Positions 43,142 to 54,570 of a stretch of 64,000 nt of DNA are shown piece after piece. Both the position numbers and the translations under genes were made by a program. The DNA comes from Calendula officinalis (taxonomy: Eukaryota; Streptophyta; Magnoliopsida; Asterales; Asteraceae), in NCBI GenBank assembly GCA_963853835.1, contig OY970829.1, positions 34,436,020-34,500,019 on the forward strand, in the 5' to 3' direction. Every line of letters begins with the position of its first letter. The first letter of the stretch is position 1. The notes beneath the pieces were generated by a model, which was not told the DNA's origin, searched no databases, and saw only the letters and a list, made by a program, of their open reading frames with translations.

Positions 43142-43260
43142 GGGGTGCAACAAGAGGACTTCCCAGGAGGTCACCCATCCTAGTACTACTCTCGCCCAAG
43201 CACGCTTAACTGCAGAGTTCTGATGGGATCCGGTACATTAGTGCTGGTATGATCGCACCA
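43142..43260 (-). rRNA. 5S rRNA copy 126, class C1
   Basis: 119 nt. T93 with G1T, C26T, C47T and G108T. Confidence 0.93.
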
Positions 43261-43494
43261 GAAATATATCCCGCTCTTTATTATCTTATACACCAACAGT
43301 GTTGCATGCTAGGAAGGCTAAACATGTGCTAAGGAGCCAAACGGCCCAACCGTGCGCCACCCGCCGTCTCCTAGCCCCGGCAGGCCCACGTGCCCACGCC
43401 CTCCCCCGCACGCCCGTCCCCTTGTTCACGCACCACCCACGGTCGCAACCGTGACTACCCCGGGACGCAGGGGGAAAAAAACGAAACAAAAAGA

Positions 43495-43613
43495 GGGGTG
43501 CAACACGAGGACTTCCCAGGGGGTCACCCATCCTAGTACTACTCTCGCCCAAGCACGCTTAACTGCGAAGTTCTGATGGGATCCGGTGCATTAGTGCTGG
43601 TATGATCGCACAC
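43495..43613 (-). rRNA. 5S rRNA copy 127, C2-related
   Basis: 119 nt. G2T, C46T. Confidence 0.94.
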
Positions 43614-43845
43614 AGAATATGTCCCGCTCTTTATTATCTTATACACCAACAGTGTTGCAGGCTAGAAGGCTAAACATGTGCTAAGGAGCCAAACGGCCCA
43701 ACCGTGCGCCACCCGCCGTCTCCTAGCCCCGGCAGGCCCACGTCCCCACGCCCTCCCCCGCACACCCGTCCCCTTGTTCACGCACCACCCACGGTCGCAA
43801 CCGTGACCACCCCAGGACGCAGGGGAAAAAAACGAAACAAAAAGA

Positions 43846-43964
43846 GGGGTGCAACACGAGGACTTCCCAGGGGGTCACCCATCCTAGTACTACTCTCGCC
43901 CAAGCACGCTTAACTGCGGAGTCCTGATGGGATCCGGTGCATTAGTGCTGGTATGATCGGAAAC
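43846..43964 (-). rRNA. 5S rRNA copy 128, A9/B2 hybrid
   Basis: 119 nt. G2T, G3T, G5C, A42G. Three of the first five helix bases are changed. Confidence 0.92.
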
Positions 43965-44197
43965 GAAATATGTCCCGCTCTTTATTATCTTATACACCAA
44001 CAGTGTTGCATGCTAGGAAGGCTAAACATGTGCTAAGGAGCCAAACGGCCCAACCGTGCGCCACCCGCCGTCTCCTAGCCCCGGCAGGCCCACGTCCCCA
44101 CGCCCTCCCCCGCACGCCCGTCCCCTTGTTCACGCACCACCCACGGTCGCAACCGTGACCACCCCGGGACGTAGGGGAAAAAAACGAAACAAAAAGA

Positions 44198-44316
44198 GGG
44201 GTGCAACACGAGGACTTCCCAGGGGGTCACCCATCCTAGTACTACTCTCGCCCAAGCACGCTTAACTGCGGAGTTCTGATGGGATCCGGTGCATTAGTGC
44301 TGGTATGATGGCACCC
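44198..44316 (-). rRNA. 5S rRNA copy 129, class A10
   Basis: 119 nt. G7C. Confidence 0.95.
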
Positions 44317-44547
44317 GAAATAAGTCCCGCTCTTTATTATCTTATACACCAACAGTGTTGCATGCTAGGAAGGCTAAACATGTGCTAAGGAGCCAAACGG
44401 CCCAACCGTGCGCCACCCGCCGTCTCCTAGCCCCGGCAGGCCCACGTTCCCACGCCCTCCCCCGCACGCCCGTCCCTTGTTCACGCACCACCCACGGTCG
44501 CAACCGTGACCACCCCGGGACGCAGGGGAAAAAACGAAACAAAAAGA

Positions 44548-44624
44548 GGGGTGCAACACGACGACTTCCAGGGGGTCACCCATCTGATGGGATCCGGTGC
44601 ATTAGTGCTGGTATGATCGGACCC
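44548..44624 (-). pseudogene. Truncated 5S copy 130, class T
   Basis: 77 nt: one further base lost from the nt 97-99 G run. G5C, C105G. Confidence 0.93.
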
Positions 44625-44856
44625 GAAATATGTCTCGCTCTTTATTATCTTATACACCAACAGTGTTGCATGCTAGGAAGGCTAAACATGTGCTAAGGAG
44701 CCAAACGGCCCAACCGTGCGCCACCCGCCGTCTCCTAGCCCCGGCAGGCCCACGTCCCCACGCCCTCCCCCGCACGCCCGTCCCCTTGTTCACGCACCAC
44801 CCACGGTCGCAACCGTGACCACACCGGGACGCAGGGGAAAAAACGAAACAAAAAGA

Positions 44857-44975
44857 GGGGTGCAACACGAGGACTTCCCAGGGGGTCACCCATCCTAGTA
44901 CTACTCTCGCCCAAGCACGCTTAACTGCGGAGTTCTGATGGGATCCGGTGCATTAGTGCTGGTATGATCGCACCC
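44857..44975 (-). rRNA. 5S rRNA copy 131, class B1
   Basis: 119 nt, consensus. Confidence 0.96.
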
Positions 44976-45208
44976 GAAATATGTCCCGCTCTTTATTATC
45001 TTATACACCAACAGTGTTGCATGCTAGGAAGGCTAAACATGTGCTAAGGAGCCAAACGGCCCAACCGTGCGCCACCCGCCGTCTCCTAGCCCCGGCAGGC
45101 CCACGTCCCCACGCCCTCCCCCGCACGCTCGTCCCCTTGTTCACGCACCGCCCACGGTCGCAACCGTGACCACCCCGGGACGCAGGGAAAAGAAGCGAAA
45201 CAAAAAGA

Positions 45209-45327
45209 GGGGTGCAACACGAGGACTTCCAAGGGGGTCACCCATCCTAGTACTACTCTCATCCAAGCACGCTTAACTGCGGAGTTCTGATGGGATCCGA
45301 TGCATTAGTGCTGGTATGATCGCACCC
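45209..45327 (-). rRNA. 5S rRNA copy 132, B2/A6 hybrid
   Basis: 119 nt. C28T, G66A, C67T, G97T. The distal T run is broken by a C ('gggaaaagaagcg'). Confidence 0.93.
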
Positions 45328-45545
45328 GAAATATGTCCCGCTCTTTATTATCTTATACACCAACAGTGTTGCATGCTAGGAAGGCTAAACATGTGCTAAG
45401 GAGCCAAACGGCCCAACCGTGCGCCACCCGCCGTCTCCTAGCCCCGGCAGGCTCTTGTTCCCACGCCCGTCTCCTTGTTCACGCACCACCCACGGTCGCA
45501 ACCGTGACCACCCCGGGACGCAGGGGAAAAAACGAAACAAAAAGA

Positions 45546-45664
45546 GGGGTGCAACACGAGGACTTCCCAGGGGGTCACCCATCCTAGTACTACTCTCGCC
45601 CAAGCACGCTTAACTGCGGAGTTCTGATGGGATCCGGTGCATTAGTGCTGGTATGATCGCACCG
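45546..45664 (-). rRNA. 5S rRNA copy 133, class A7
   Basis: 119 nt. G1C. Confidence 0.95.
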
Positions 45665-45897
45665 GAAATATGTCCCGCTCTTTATTATCTTATACACCAA
45701 CAGTGTTGCATGCTAGTAAGGCTAAACATGTGCTAAGGAGCCAAACGGCCCAACCGTGCGCCACCCGCCGTCTCCTAGCCCCGGCAGGCCCACGTCCCCA
45801 CGCCCTCCCCCGCACGCCCGTCCCCTTGTTCACGCACCACCCACGGTCGCAACCGTGACCACCCCGGGACGTAGGGGAAAAAAACGAAACAAAAAGA

Positions 45898-46016
45898 GGG
45901 GTGCAACACGAGGACTTCCCAGGGGGTCACCCATCCTAGTACTACTCTCGCCCAAGCACGCTTAACTGCGGAGTTCTGATGGGATCCGGTGCATTAGTGC
46001 TGGTATGATGGCACCC
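45898..46016 (-). rRNA. 5S rRNA copy 134, class A10
   Basis: 119 nt. G7C; duplicate of copy 129. Confidence 0.95.
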
Positions 46017-46247
46017 GAAATAAGTCCCGCTCTTTATTATCTTATACACCAACAGTGTTGCATGCTAGGAAGGCTAAACATGTGCTAAGGAGCCAAACGG
46101 CCCAACCGTGCGCCACCCGCCGTCTCCTAGCCCCGGCAGGCCCACGTTCCCACGCCCTCCCCCGCACGCCCGTCCCTTGTTCACGCACCACCCACGGTCG
46201 CAACCGTGACCACCCCGGGACGCAGGGGAAAAAACGAAACAAAAAGA

Positions 46248-46324
46248 GGGGTGCAACACGACGACTTCCAGGGGGTCACCCATCTGATGGGATCCGGTGC
46301 ATTAGTGCTGGTATGATCGGACCC
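46248..46324 (-). pseudogene. Truncated 5S copy 135, class T
   Basis: 77 nt; same extra one-base loss as copy 130. G5C, C105G. Confidence 0.93.
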
Positions 46325-46557
46325 GAAATATGTCCCGCTCTTTATTATCTTATACACCAACAGTGTTGCATGCTAGGAAGGCTAAACATGTGCTAAGGAG
46401 CCAAACGGCCCAATCGTGCGCCACCCGCCGTCTCCTAACCCCGGCAGGCCCACGTCCCCACGCCCTCCCCCGCACGCCCGTCCCCTTGTTCACGCACCGC
46501 CCACGGTCGTAACCGTGACCACCCCGGGACGCAGGGGAAAAAAACGAAACAAAAAGA

Positions 46558-46676
46558 GGGGTGCAACACGAGGACTTCCCAGGGGGTCACCCATCCTAGT
46601 ACTACTCTCGCCCAAGCACGCTTAACTGCGGAGTCCTGATGGGATCCGGTGCATTAGTGCTGGTATGATCGCACCG
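46558..46676 (-). rRNA. 5S rRNA copy 136, class B2
   Basis: 119 nt. G1C, A42G. Confidence 0.94.
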
Positions 46677-46910
46677 GAAATATGACCCGCTCTTTATTAT
46701 CTTACACACCAACAGTGTTGCATGCTAGGAAGGCTAAACATGTGCTAAGGGCCCAAACGGCCCAACCGTGCGCCACCCGCCGTCTCCTAGCCCCGGCAGG
46801 CCCACGTCCCCACGCCCTCCCCCGCACGCTCGTCCCCTTGTTCACGCTCCACCCACGGTCGCAACCTCTACCACCACGGGACGCATGGGAAAAAAAACGA
46901 AACAAAAAGA

Positions 46911-47029
46911 GGGGTGCAACACGAGGACTTCCCAGGGGGTCAACCATCCTAGTACTACTCTCGCTCTAGCACGCTTAACTGCGGAGTTCTGATGGGATCC
47001 GGTGCATTAGTGCTGGTATGATCGCACCC
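46911..47029 (-). rRNA. 5S rRNA copy 137, class B3
   Basis: 119 nt. T63A, G65A, G87T. Confidence 0.92.
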
Positions 47030-47263
47030 GAAATATGTCCCGCTCTTTATTATCTTATACACCAACAGTGTTGCATGCTAGGAAGGCTAAACATGTGCTA
47101 AGGAGCCAAACGGCCCAACCGTGCGCCACCCGCCGTCTCCTAGCCCCGGCAGGCCCACGTGCCCACGCCCTCCCCCGCACGCCCGTCCCCGTGTTCACGC
47201 ACCACCCACGGTCGCAACCGTGACCACCCCGGGACGCAGGGGAAAAAAAACGAAACAAAAAGA

Positions 47264-47382
47264 GGGGTGCAACACGAGGACTTCCCAGGGGGTCACCCAT
47301 CCTAGTACTACTCTCGCCCAAGCACGCTTAACTGCGGAGTTCTGATGGGATCCGGTGCATTAGTGCTGGTATGATCGCACAA
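47264..47382 (-). rRNA. 5S rRNA copy 138, class B4
   Basis: 119 nt. G1T, G2T. Confidence 0.94.
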
Positions 47383-47614
47383 GAAATATGTCCCGCTCTT
47401 TATTATCTTATACACCAACAGTGTTGCATGCTAGGAAGGCTAAACATGTGCTAAGGAGCCAAGCGGCCCAACCGTGCGCCACCCGCCGTCTCCTAGCCCC
47501 GGCAGGCCCACGTCCCCACGCCCTCCCCCGCACGCCCGTCCCCTTGTTCAAGCACCACCCACGGTCGCAACCGTGACCACCCCGGGACGCAGGGAAAAAA
47601 ACGAAACAAAAAGA

Positions 47615-47692
47615 GGGGTGCAACACGACGACTTCCCAGGGGGTCACCCATCTGATGGGATCCGGTGCATTAGTGCTGGTATGATCGGACCC
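47615..47692 (-). pseudogene. Truncated 5S copy 139, B5 spacer with T gene
   Basis: 78 nt. G5C, C105G. The spacer is not the usual T spacer ('gtccccttg' and 'cagggaaaaaaac'), so the truncated gene has been moved onto another unit by recombination. Confidence 0.92.
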
Positions 47693-47923
47693 GAAATATG
47701 TCCCGCTCTTTATTATCTTATACACCAACAGTGTTGCATGCTAGGAAGGCTAAACATGTGCTAAGGAGCCAAACGGCCCAACCGTGCGCCACCCGCCGTC
47801 TCCTAGCCCCGGCAGGCCCACGTCCCCACGCCCTCCCCCGCACGCCCGTCCCCTATTTCACGCACCACCCACGGTCGCAACCGTGACCACCCCGGGACGC
47901 AGGGGAAAAACGAAATAAAAAGA

Positions 47924-48042
47924 GGGGTGCAACACGAGGACTTCCCAGGAGGTCACCCATCCTAGTACTACTCTCGCCCAAGCACGCTTAACTGCGGAGT
48001 TCTGATGGGATCCGGTGCATTAGTGCTGGTATGATCGCACCC
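47924..48042 (-). rRNA. 5S rRNA copy 140, class C1 (conserved plant form)
   Basis: 119 nt. The only difference from the array consensus is T at nt 93, which restores the C-box sequence GACCTCCTGG conserved in plant 5S genes. By my reading it is the only copy here with no departure from the general angiosperm sequence as I remember it. Terminal helix and all promoter elements are intact. Terminator is T5-A-T3-CG-T5. Confidence 0.97.
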
Positions 48043-48224
48043 GAAATATATCCCGCTCTTTATTATCTTATACACCAACAGTGTTGCATGCTAGGAAGGC
48101 TAAACATGTGCTAAGGAGCCAAACGGCCCAACCGTGCGCCACCCGCCGTCTCCTTGTTCACGCACCACCCACGGTCGCAACCGTGACCACCCCGGGACGC
48201 AGGGGAAAAAACGAAACAAAAAGA

Positions 48225-48343
48225 GGGGTGCAACACGAGGACTTCCAAGGGGGTCACCCATCCTAGTACTACTCTCGCCCAAGCACGCTTAACTGCGGAG
48301 TTCTGATGGGATCCGGTGCATTAGTGCTGGTATGATCGCACCG
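48225..48343 (-). rRNA. 5S rRNA copy 141, class C2
   Basis: 119 nt in a 301-bp unit. G1C, G97T. Confidence 0.94.
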
Positions 48344-48575
48344 GAAATATGTCCCGCTCTTTATTATCTTATACACCAACAGTGTTGCATGCTAGGAAGG
48401 CTAAACATGTGCTAAGGAGCCAAACGGCCCAACCGTGCGCCACCCGCCGTCTCCGAGCCCCGGCAGGCCCACGTTCCCACGCCCTCCCCCGCACACCCGT
48501 CCCCTTGTTCACGCACCACCCACGGTCGCAACCGTGACCACCCCGGGACGCAGGGGAAAAAACGAAACAAAAAGA

Positions 48576-48694
48576 GGGGTGCAACACGAGGACTTCCCAG
48601 GGGGTCACCCATCCTAGTACTACTCTCGCCCAAGCACGCTTAACTGCGGAGTTCTGATGGGATCCGGTGCATTAGTGTTGGTATGATCGCACCC
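48576..48694 (-). rRNA. 5S rRNA copy 142, class A5
   Basis: 119 nt. G17A. Confidence 0.95.
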
Positions 48695-48927
48695 GAAATA
48701 TGTCCCGCTCTTTATTATATTATACACCAACAGTGTTGCATGCTAGGAAGGCTAAACATGTGCTAAGGGGCCAAACGGCCCAACCGTGCGCCACCCCCCG
48801 CCTCCTAGCCCCGGCAGGCCCACGTCGCTACGCCCTCCCCCGCACGCTCGTCCCCTTGTTCACGCACCACCCACGGTCGCAACCGTGACCACCCCGGGAC
48901 GCAGGGAAAAAAAGCGAAACAAAAAGA

Positions 48928-49046
48928 GGGGTGCAACACGAGGACTTCCAAGGGGGTCACCCATCCTAGTACTACTCTCGTCCAAGCACGCTTAACTGCG
49001 GAGTTCTGATGGGATCCGATGCATTAGTGCTGGTATGATCGCACCC
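48928..49046 (-). rRNA. 5S rRNA copy 143, class A6
   Basis: 119 nt. C28T, G66A, G97T. Confidence 0.94.
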
Positions 49047-49264
49047 GAAATATGTCCCGCTCTTTATTATCTTATACACCAACAGTGTTGCATGCTAGGA
49101 AGGCTAAACATGTGCTAAGGAGCCAAACGGCCCAACCGTGCGCCACCCGCCGTCTCCTAGCCCCGGCTGGCTCATGTTCCCACGCCCGTCTCCTTGTTCA
49201 CGCACCACCCACGGTCGCAACCGTTACCACCCCGGGACGCAGGGGAAAAAACGAAACAAAAAGA

Positions 49265-49383
49265 GGGGTGCAACACGAGGACTTCCCAGGGGGTCACCCA
49301 TCCTAGTACTACTCTCGCCCAAGCACGCTTAACTGCGGAGTTCTGATGGGATCCGGTGCATTAGTGCTGGTATGATCGCACCG
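49265..49383 (-). rRNA. 5S rRNA copy 144, class A7
   Basis: 119 nt. G1C. Confidence 0.95.
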
Positions 49384-49616
49384 GAAATATGTCCCGCTCT
49401 TTATTATCTTATACACCAACAGTGTTGCATGCTAGGAAGGCTAAACATGTGCTAAGGAGCCAAACGGCCCAACCGTGCGCCACCCGCCGTCTCCGAGCCC
49501 CGGCAGGCCCACGTTCCCAGGCCCTCCCCCGCACACCCGTCCCCTTGTTCACGCACCACCCACGGTCACAACCGTGACTACCCCGGGACGCAGGGGAAAA
49601 AAACGAAACAAAAAGA

Positions 49617-49735
49617 GAGGTGCAACACGAGGACTTCCCAGGGGGTCACCCATCCTAGTACTACTCTCGCCCAAGCACGCTTAACTGCGGAGTTCTGATG
49701 GGATCCGGTGCATTAGTGCTGGTATGATCGCACAC
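49617..49735 (-). rRNA. 5S rRNA copy 145, class A8
   Basis: 119 nt. G2T, C118T. Confidence 0.94.
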
Positions 49736-49966
49736 AAAATATGTCCCGCTCTTTATTATCTTATACACCAACAGTGTTGCATGCTAGAAGGCTAAACATG
49801 TGCTAAGGAGCCAACGGCCCAACCGTGCGCCACCCGCCGTCTCCTAGCCCCGACAGGCCCACGTCCCCACGCCCTCCCCCGCACACCCGTCCCCTTGTTC
49901 ACGCACCACCCACGGTCGCAACCGTGACCACCCCGGGACGCAGGGGAAAAAAACGAAACAAAAAGA

Positions 49967-50085
49967 GGGGTGCAACACGAGGACTTCCAAGGGGGTCACC
50001 CATCCTAGTACTACTCTCGCCCAAGCACGCTTAACTGCGGAGTTCTGATGGGATCCGGTGCATTAGTGCTGGTATGATCGGACCC
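49967..50085 (-). rRNA. 5S rRNA copy 146, class A9
   Basis: 119 nt. G5C, G97T. Confidence 0.94.
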
Positions 50086-50318
50086 GAAATATGTCCCGCT
50101 CTTTATTATCTTATACACCAACAGTGTTGCATGCTAGGAAGGCTAAACATGTGCTAAGGAGCCAAACGGCCCAACCGTGCGCCACCCGCCGTCTCCTAGC
50201 CCCGGCAGGCCCACGTCCCCACGCCCTCCCCCGCACGCCCGTCCCATTGTTCACGCACCACCCACGGTCGCAACCGTGACCACCCCGGGACGTAGGGGAA
50301 AAAAACGAAACAAAAAGA

Positions 50319-50437
50319 GGGGTGCAACACGAGGACTTCCCAGGGGGTCACCCATCCTAGTACTACTCTCGCCCAAGCACGCTTAACTGCGGAGTTCGGA
50401 TGGGATCCGGTGCATTAGTGCTGGTATGATGGCACCC
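50319..50437 (-). rRNA. 5S rRNA copy 147, class A10
   Basis: 119 nt. G7C, A40C. Confidence 0.95.
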
Positions 50438-50669
50438 GAAATATGTCCCGCTCTTTATTATCTTATACACCAACAGTGTTGCATGCTAGGAAGGCTAAAC
50501 ATGTGCTAAGGAGCCAAACGGCCCAACCGTGCGCCACCCGCCGTCTCCTAGCCCCGGCAGGCCCACGTTCCCACGCCCTCCCCCGCACGCCCGTCCCTTG
50601 TTCACGCACCACCCACGGTCGCAACCGTGACCACCCCGGGACGCAGGGGAAAAAAACGAAACAAAAAGA

Positions 50670-50747
50670 GGGGTGCAACACGACGACTTCCCAGGGGGTC
50701 ACCCATCTGATGGGATCCGGTGCATTAGTGCTGGTATGATCGGACCC
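50670..50747 (-). pseudogene. Truncated 5S copy 148, class T
   Basis: 78 nt. G5C, C105G. Confidence 0.93.
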
Positions 50748-50979
50748 GAAATATGTCCCGCTCTTTATTATCTTATACACCAACAGTGTTGCATGCTAGG
50801 AAGGCTAAACATGTGCTAAGGAGCCAAACGGCCCAACCGTGCGCCACCCGCCGTCTCCTAGCCCCGGCAGGCCCACGTCCCCACGCCCTCCCCCGCACGC
50901 CCGTCCCCTTGTTCACGCACCACCCACGGTCGCAACCGTGACCACACCGGGACGCAGGGGAAAAAACGAAACAAAAAGA

Positions 50980-51098
50980 GGGGTGCAACACGAGGACTTC
51001 GCAGGGGGTCACCCATCCTAGTACTACTCTCGCCCAAGCACGCTTAACTGCGGAGTTCTGATGGGATCCGGTGCATTAGTGCTGGTATGATCGCACCC
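50980..51098 (-). rRNA. 5S rRNA copy 149, class B1
   Basis: 119 nt. G98C, shared only with copy 155. Confidence 0.95.
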
Positions 51099-51331
51099 GA
51101 AATATGACCCGCTCTTTATTATCTTATACACCAACAGTGTTGCATGCTAGGAAGGCTAAACATGTGCTAAGGAGCCAAACGGCCCAACCGTGCGCCACCC
51201 GCCGTCTCCTAGCCCCGGCAGGCCCACGTCCCCACGCCCTCCCCCGCACGCCCGTCCCCTTGTTCACGCACCGCCCACGGTCGTAACCGTGACCACCCCG
51301 GGACACAGGGGAAAAAAACGAAACAAAAAGA

Positions 51332-51450
51332 GGGGTGCAACACGAGGACTTCCCAGGGGGTCACCCATCCTAGTACTACTCTCGCCCAAGCACGCTTAAC
51401 TGCGGAGTCCTGATGGGATCCGGTGCATTAGTGCTGGTATGATCGCACCC
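51332..51450 (-). rRNA. 5S rRNA copy 150, class B2
   Basis: 119 nt. A42G. Confidence 0.95.
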
Positions 51451-51683
51451 GAAATATGACCCGCTCTTTATTATCTTACACACCAACAGTGTTGCATGCT
51501 AGGAAGGCTAAACATGTGCTAAGGGCCCAAACGGCCCAACCGTGCGCCACCCGCCGTCTCCTAGCCCCGGCAGGCCCACGTCCCCACGCCCTCCCCCGCA
51601 CGCTCGTCCCATTGTTCACGCACCGCCCACGGTCGTAACCGTGACCACCCCGGGACGCAGGGGAAAAAAACGAAACAAAAAGA

Positions 51684-51802
51684 GGGGTGCAACACGAGGA
51701 CTTCCCAGGGGGTCACCCATCCTAGTACTACTCTCGCCCAAGCACGCTTAACTGCGGAGTTCTGATGGGATCCGGTGCATTAGTGCTGGTATGATCGCAC
51801 CC
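51684..51802 (-). rRNA. 5S rRNA copy 151, class B3'
   Basis: 119 nt, consensus. Confidence 0.96.
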
Positions 51803-52034
51803 GAAATATGTCCCGCTCTTTATTATCTTATACACCAACAGTGTTGCATGCTAGGAAGGCTAAACATGTGCTAAGGAGCCAACGGCCCAACCGTGCGCCA
51901 CCCGCCGTCTCCTAGCCCCGACAGGCCCACGTCCCCACGCCCTCCCCCGCACACCCGTCCCCTTGTTCACGCACCACCCACGGTCGCAACCGTGACCACC
52001 CCGGGACGCAGGGGAAAAAAACGAAACAAAAAGA

Positions 52035-52153
52035 GGGGTGCAACACGAGGACTTCCAAGGGGGTCACCCATCCTAGTACTACTCTCGCCCAAGCACGCTT
52101 AACTGCGGAGTTCTGATGGGATCCGGTGCATTAGTGCTGGTATGATCGGACCC
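52035..52153 (-). rRNA. 5S rRNA copy 152, class A9
   Basis: 119 nt. G5C, G97T. Confidence 0.94.
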
Positions 52154-52386
52154 GAAATATGTCCCGCTCTTTATTATCTTATACACCAACAGTGTTGCAT
52201 GCTAGGAAGGCTAAACATGTGCTAAGGAGCCAAACGGCCCAACCGTGCGCCACCCGCCGTCTCCTAGCCCCGGCAGGCCCACGTCCCCACGCCCTCCCCC
52301 GCACGCCCGTCCCATTGTTCACGCACCACCCACGGTCGCAACCGTGACCACCCCGGGACGTAGGGGAAAAAAACGAAACAAAAAGA

Positions 52387-52505
52387 GGGGTGCAACACGA
52401 GGACTTCCCAGGGGGTCACCCATCCTAGTACTACTCTCGCCCAAGCACGCTTAACTGCGGAGTTCGGATGGGATCCGGTGCATTAGTGCTGGTATGATGG
52501 CACCC
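52387..52505 (-). rRNA. 5S rRNA copy 153, class A10
   Basis: 119 nt. G7C, A40C; duplicate of copy 147. Confidence 0.95.
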
Positions 52506-52737
52506 GAAATATGTCCCGCTCTTTATTATCTTATACACCAACAGTGTTGCATGCTAGGAAGGCTAAACATGTGCTAAGGAGCCAAACGGCCCAACCGTGC
52601 GCCACCCGCCGTCTCCTAGCCCCGGCAGGCCCACGTTCCCACGCCCTCCCCCGCACGCCCGTCCCTTGTTCACGCACCACCCACGGTCGCAACCGTGACC
52701 ACCCCGGGACGCAGGGGAAAAAAACGAAACAAAAAGA

Positions 52738-52815
52738 GGGGTGCAACACGACGACTTCCCAGGGGGTCACCCATCTGATGGGATCCGGTGCATTAGTGCT
52801 GGTATGATCGGACCC
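52738..52815 (-). pseudogene. Truncated 5S copy 154, class T
   Basis: 78 nt. G5C, C105G; duplicate of copy 148. Confidence 0.93.
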
Positions 52816-53047
52816 GAAATATGTCCCGCTCTTTATTATCTTATACACCAACAGTGTTGCATGCTAGGAAGGCTAAACATGTGCTAAGGAGCCAAACGGC
52901 CCAACCGTGCGCCACCCGCCGTCTCCTAGCCCCGGCAGGCCCACGTCCCCACGCCCTCCCCCGCACGCCCGTCCCCTTGTTCACGCACCACCCACGGTCG
53001 CAACCGTGACCACACCGGGACGCAGGGGAAAAAACGAAACAAAAAGA

Positions 53048-53166
53048 GGGGTGCAACACGAGGACTTCGCAGGGGGTCACCCATCCTAGTACTACTCTCG
53101 CCCAAGCACGCTTAACTGCGGAGTTCTGATGGGATCCGGTGCATTAGTGCTGGTATGATCGCACCC
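53048..53166 (-). rRNA. 5S rRNA copy 155, class B1
   Basis: 119 nt. G98C. Confidence 0.95.
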
Positions 53167-53399
53167 GAAATATGACCCGCTCTTTATTATCTTATACACC
53201 AACAGTGTTGCATGCTAGGAAGGCTAAACATGTGCTAAGGAGCCAAACGGCCCAACCGTGCGCCACCCGCCGTCTCCTAGCCCCGGCAGGCCCACGTCCC
53301 CACGCCCTCCCCCGCACGCCCGTCCCCTTGTTCACGCACCGCCCACGGTCGTAACCGTGACCACCCCGGGACGCAGGGGAAAAAAACGAAACAAAAAGA

Positions 53400-53518
53400 G
53401 GGGTGCAACACGAGGACTTCCCAGGGGGTCACCCATCCTAGTACTACTCTCGCCCAAGCACGCTTAACTGCGGAGTCCTGATGGGATCCGGTGCATTAGT
53501 GCTGGTATGATCGCACCC
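53400..53518 (-). rRNA. 5S rRNA copy 156, class B2
   Basis: 119 nt. A42G. Confidence 0.95.
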
Positions 53519-53751
53519 GAAATATGACCCGCTCTTTATTATCTTACACACCAACAGTGTTGCATGCTAGGAAGGCTAAACATGTGCTAAGGGCCCAAAC
53601 GGCCCAACCGTGCGCCACCCGCCGTCTCCTAGCCCCGGCAGGCCCACGTCCCCACGCCCTCCCCCGCACGCTCGTCCCATTGTTCACGCACCGCCCACGG
53701 TCGTAACCGTGACCACCCCGGGACGCAGGGGAAAAAAACGAAACAAAAAGA

Positions 53752-53870
53752 GGGGTGCAACACGAGGACTTCCCAGGGGGTCACCCATCCTAGTACTACT
53801 CTCGCCCAAGCACGCTTAACTGCGGAGTTCTGATGGGATCCGGTGCATTAGTGCTGGTATGATCGCACCC
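53752..53870 (-). rRNA. 5S rRNA copy 157, class B3'
   Basis: 119 nt, consensus. Confidence 0.96.
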
Positions 53871-54102
53871 GAAATATGTCCCGCTCTTTATTATCTTATA
53901 CACCAACAGTGTTGCATGCTAGGAAGGCTAAACATGTGCTAAGGAGCCAAACGGCCCAACCGTGCGCCACCCCCCGTCTCCTAGCCCCGGCAGGCCCACG
54001 TCCCCACGCCCTCCCCCACACGCTCGTCCCATTGTTCACGCACCACCCACGGTCGCAACCGTGACCACTTCGGGACGCAGGGAAAAAAACGAAACAAAAA
54101 GA

Positions 54103-54220
54103 GGGGTGCAACACGAGGACTTCCCAGGGGTCACCCATCCTAGTACTACTCTCGCCCAAGCACGCTTAACTGCGGAGTTCTGATGGGATCCGGTGCATTA
54201 GTGCTGGTATGATCGCACCC
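54103..54220 (-). rRNA. 5S rRNA copy 158, class E
   Basis: 118 nt; one C lost from nt 91-95, otherwise consensus. Confidence 0.94.
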
Positions 54221-54452
54221 GAAATATGTCCCGCTCTTTATTATCTTATACACCAACAGTGTTCCATGCTAGGAAGGCTAAACATGTGCTAAGGAGCCAA
54301 ACGGCCCAACCGTGCGCCACCCCCCGTCTCCTAGCCCCGGCAGGCCCACGTCCCCACGCCCTCCCCCGCACGCTCGTCCCATTGTTCACGCACCACCCAC
54401 GGTCGCAACCGTGACCACTTCGGGACGCAGGGAAAAAAACGAAACAAAAAGA

Positions 54453-54570
54453 GGGGTGCAACACGAGGACTTCCCAGGGGTCACCCATCCTAGTACTACT
54501 CTCGCCCAAGCACGCTTAACTGCGGAGTTCTGATGGGATCCGGTGCATTAGTGCTGGTATGATCGCACCC
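54453..54570 (-). rRNA. 5S rRNA copy 159, class E
   Basis: 118 nt; same one-base loss as copy 158. Confidence 0.94.

Larger units (their letters stand above)
42212..43618 (-). repeat. Tandem duplication, period 703 bp
   Basis: C1-type and C2-related units at 42212 and 42563 recur at 42916 and 43266. The C1 genes share C47T and C26T, and the second units share 'cacgtgcccacgcc' and 'gtgactaccc'. Unit 42916 begins like an A9 unit ('gctagaaggc'), marking the exchange point near its start. Confidence 0.8.
43970..46329 (-). repeat. Duplicated A10-T pair, spacing 1,700 bp
   Basis: The pair 43970/44322 recurs at 45670/46022. Both T units have the private 'taagtcccgc' start and a T gene lacking one more base ('cttccagg' for 'cttcccagg'). 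Between them lie B1, a B2/A6 hybrid and A7. Confidence 0.85.
49741..53875 (-). repeat. Tandem duplication, period about 2,068 bp
   Basis: Six units (A9, A10, T, B1, B2, B3') at 49741-51807 recur at 51808-53875. Both share 'cttcgcagg' (G98C) in the B1 gene and A40C in the A10 gene. The visible differences are very few ('gggacacagg' at 51301 against 'gggacgcagg', and the first part of the A9 unit), so this looks very recent. Confidence 0.9.
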
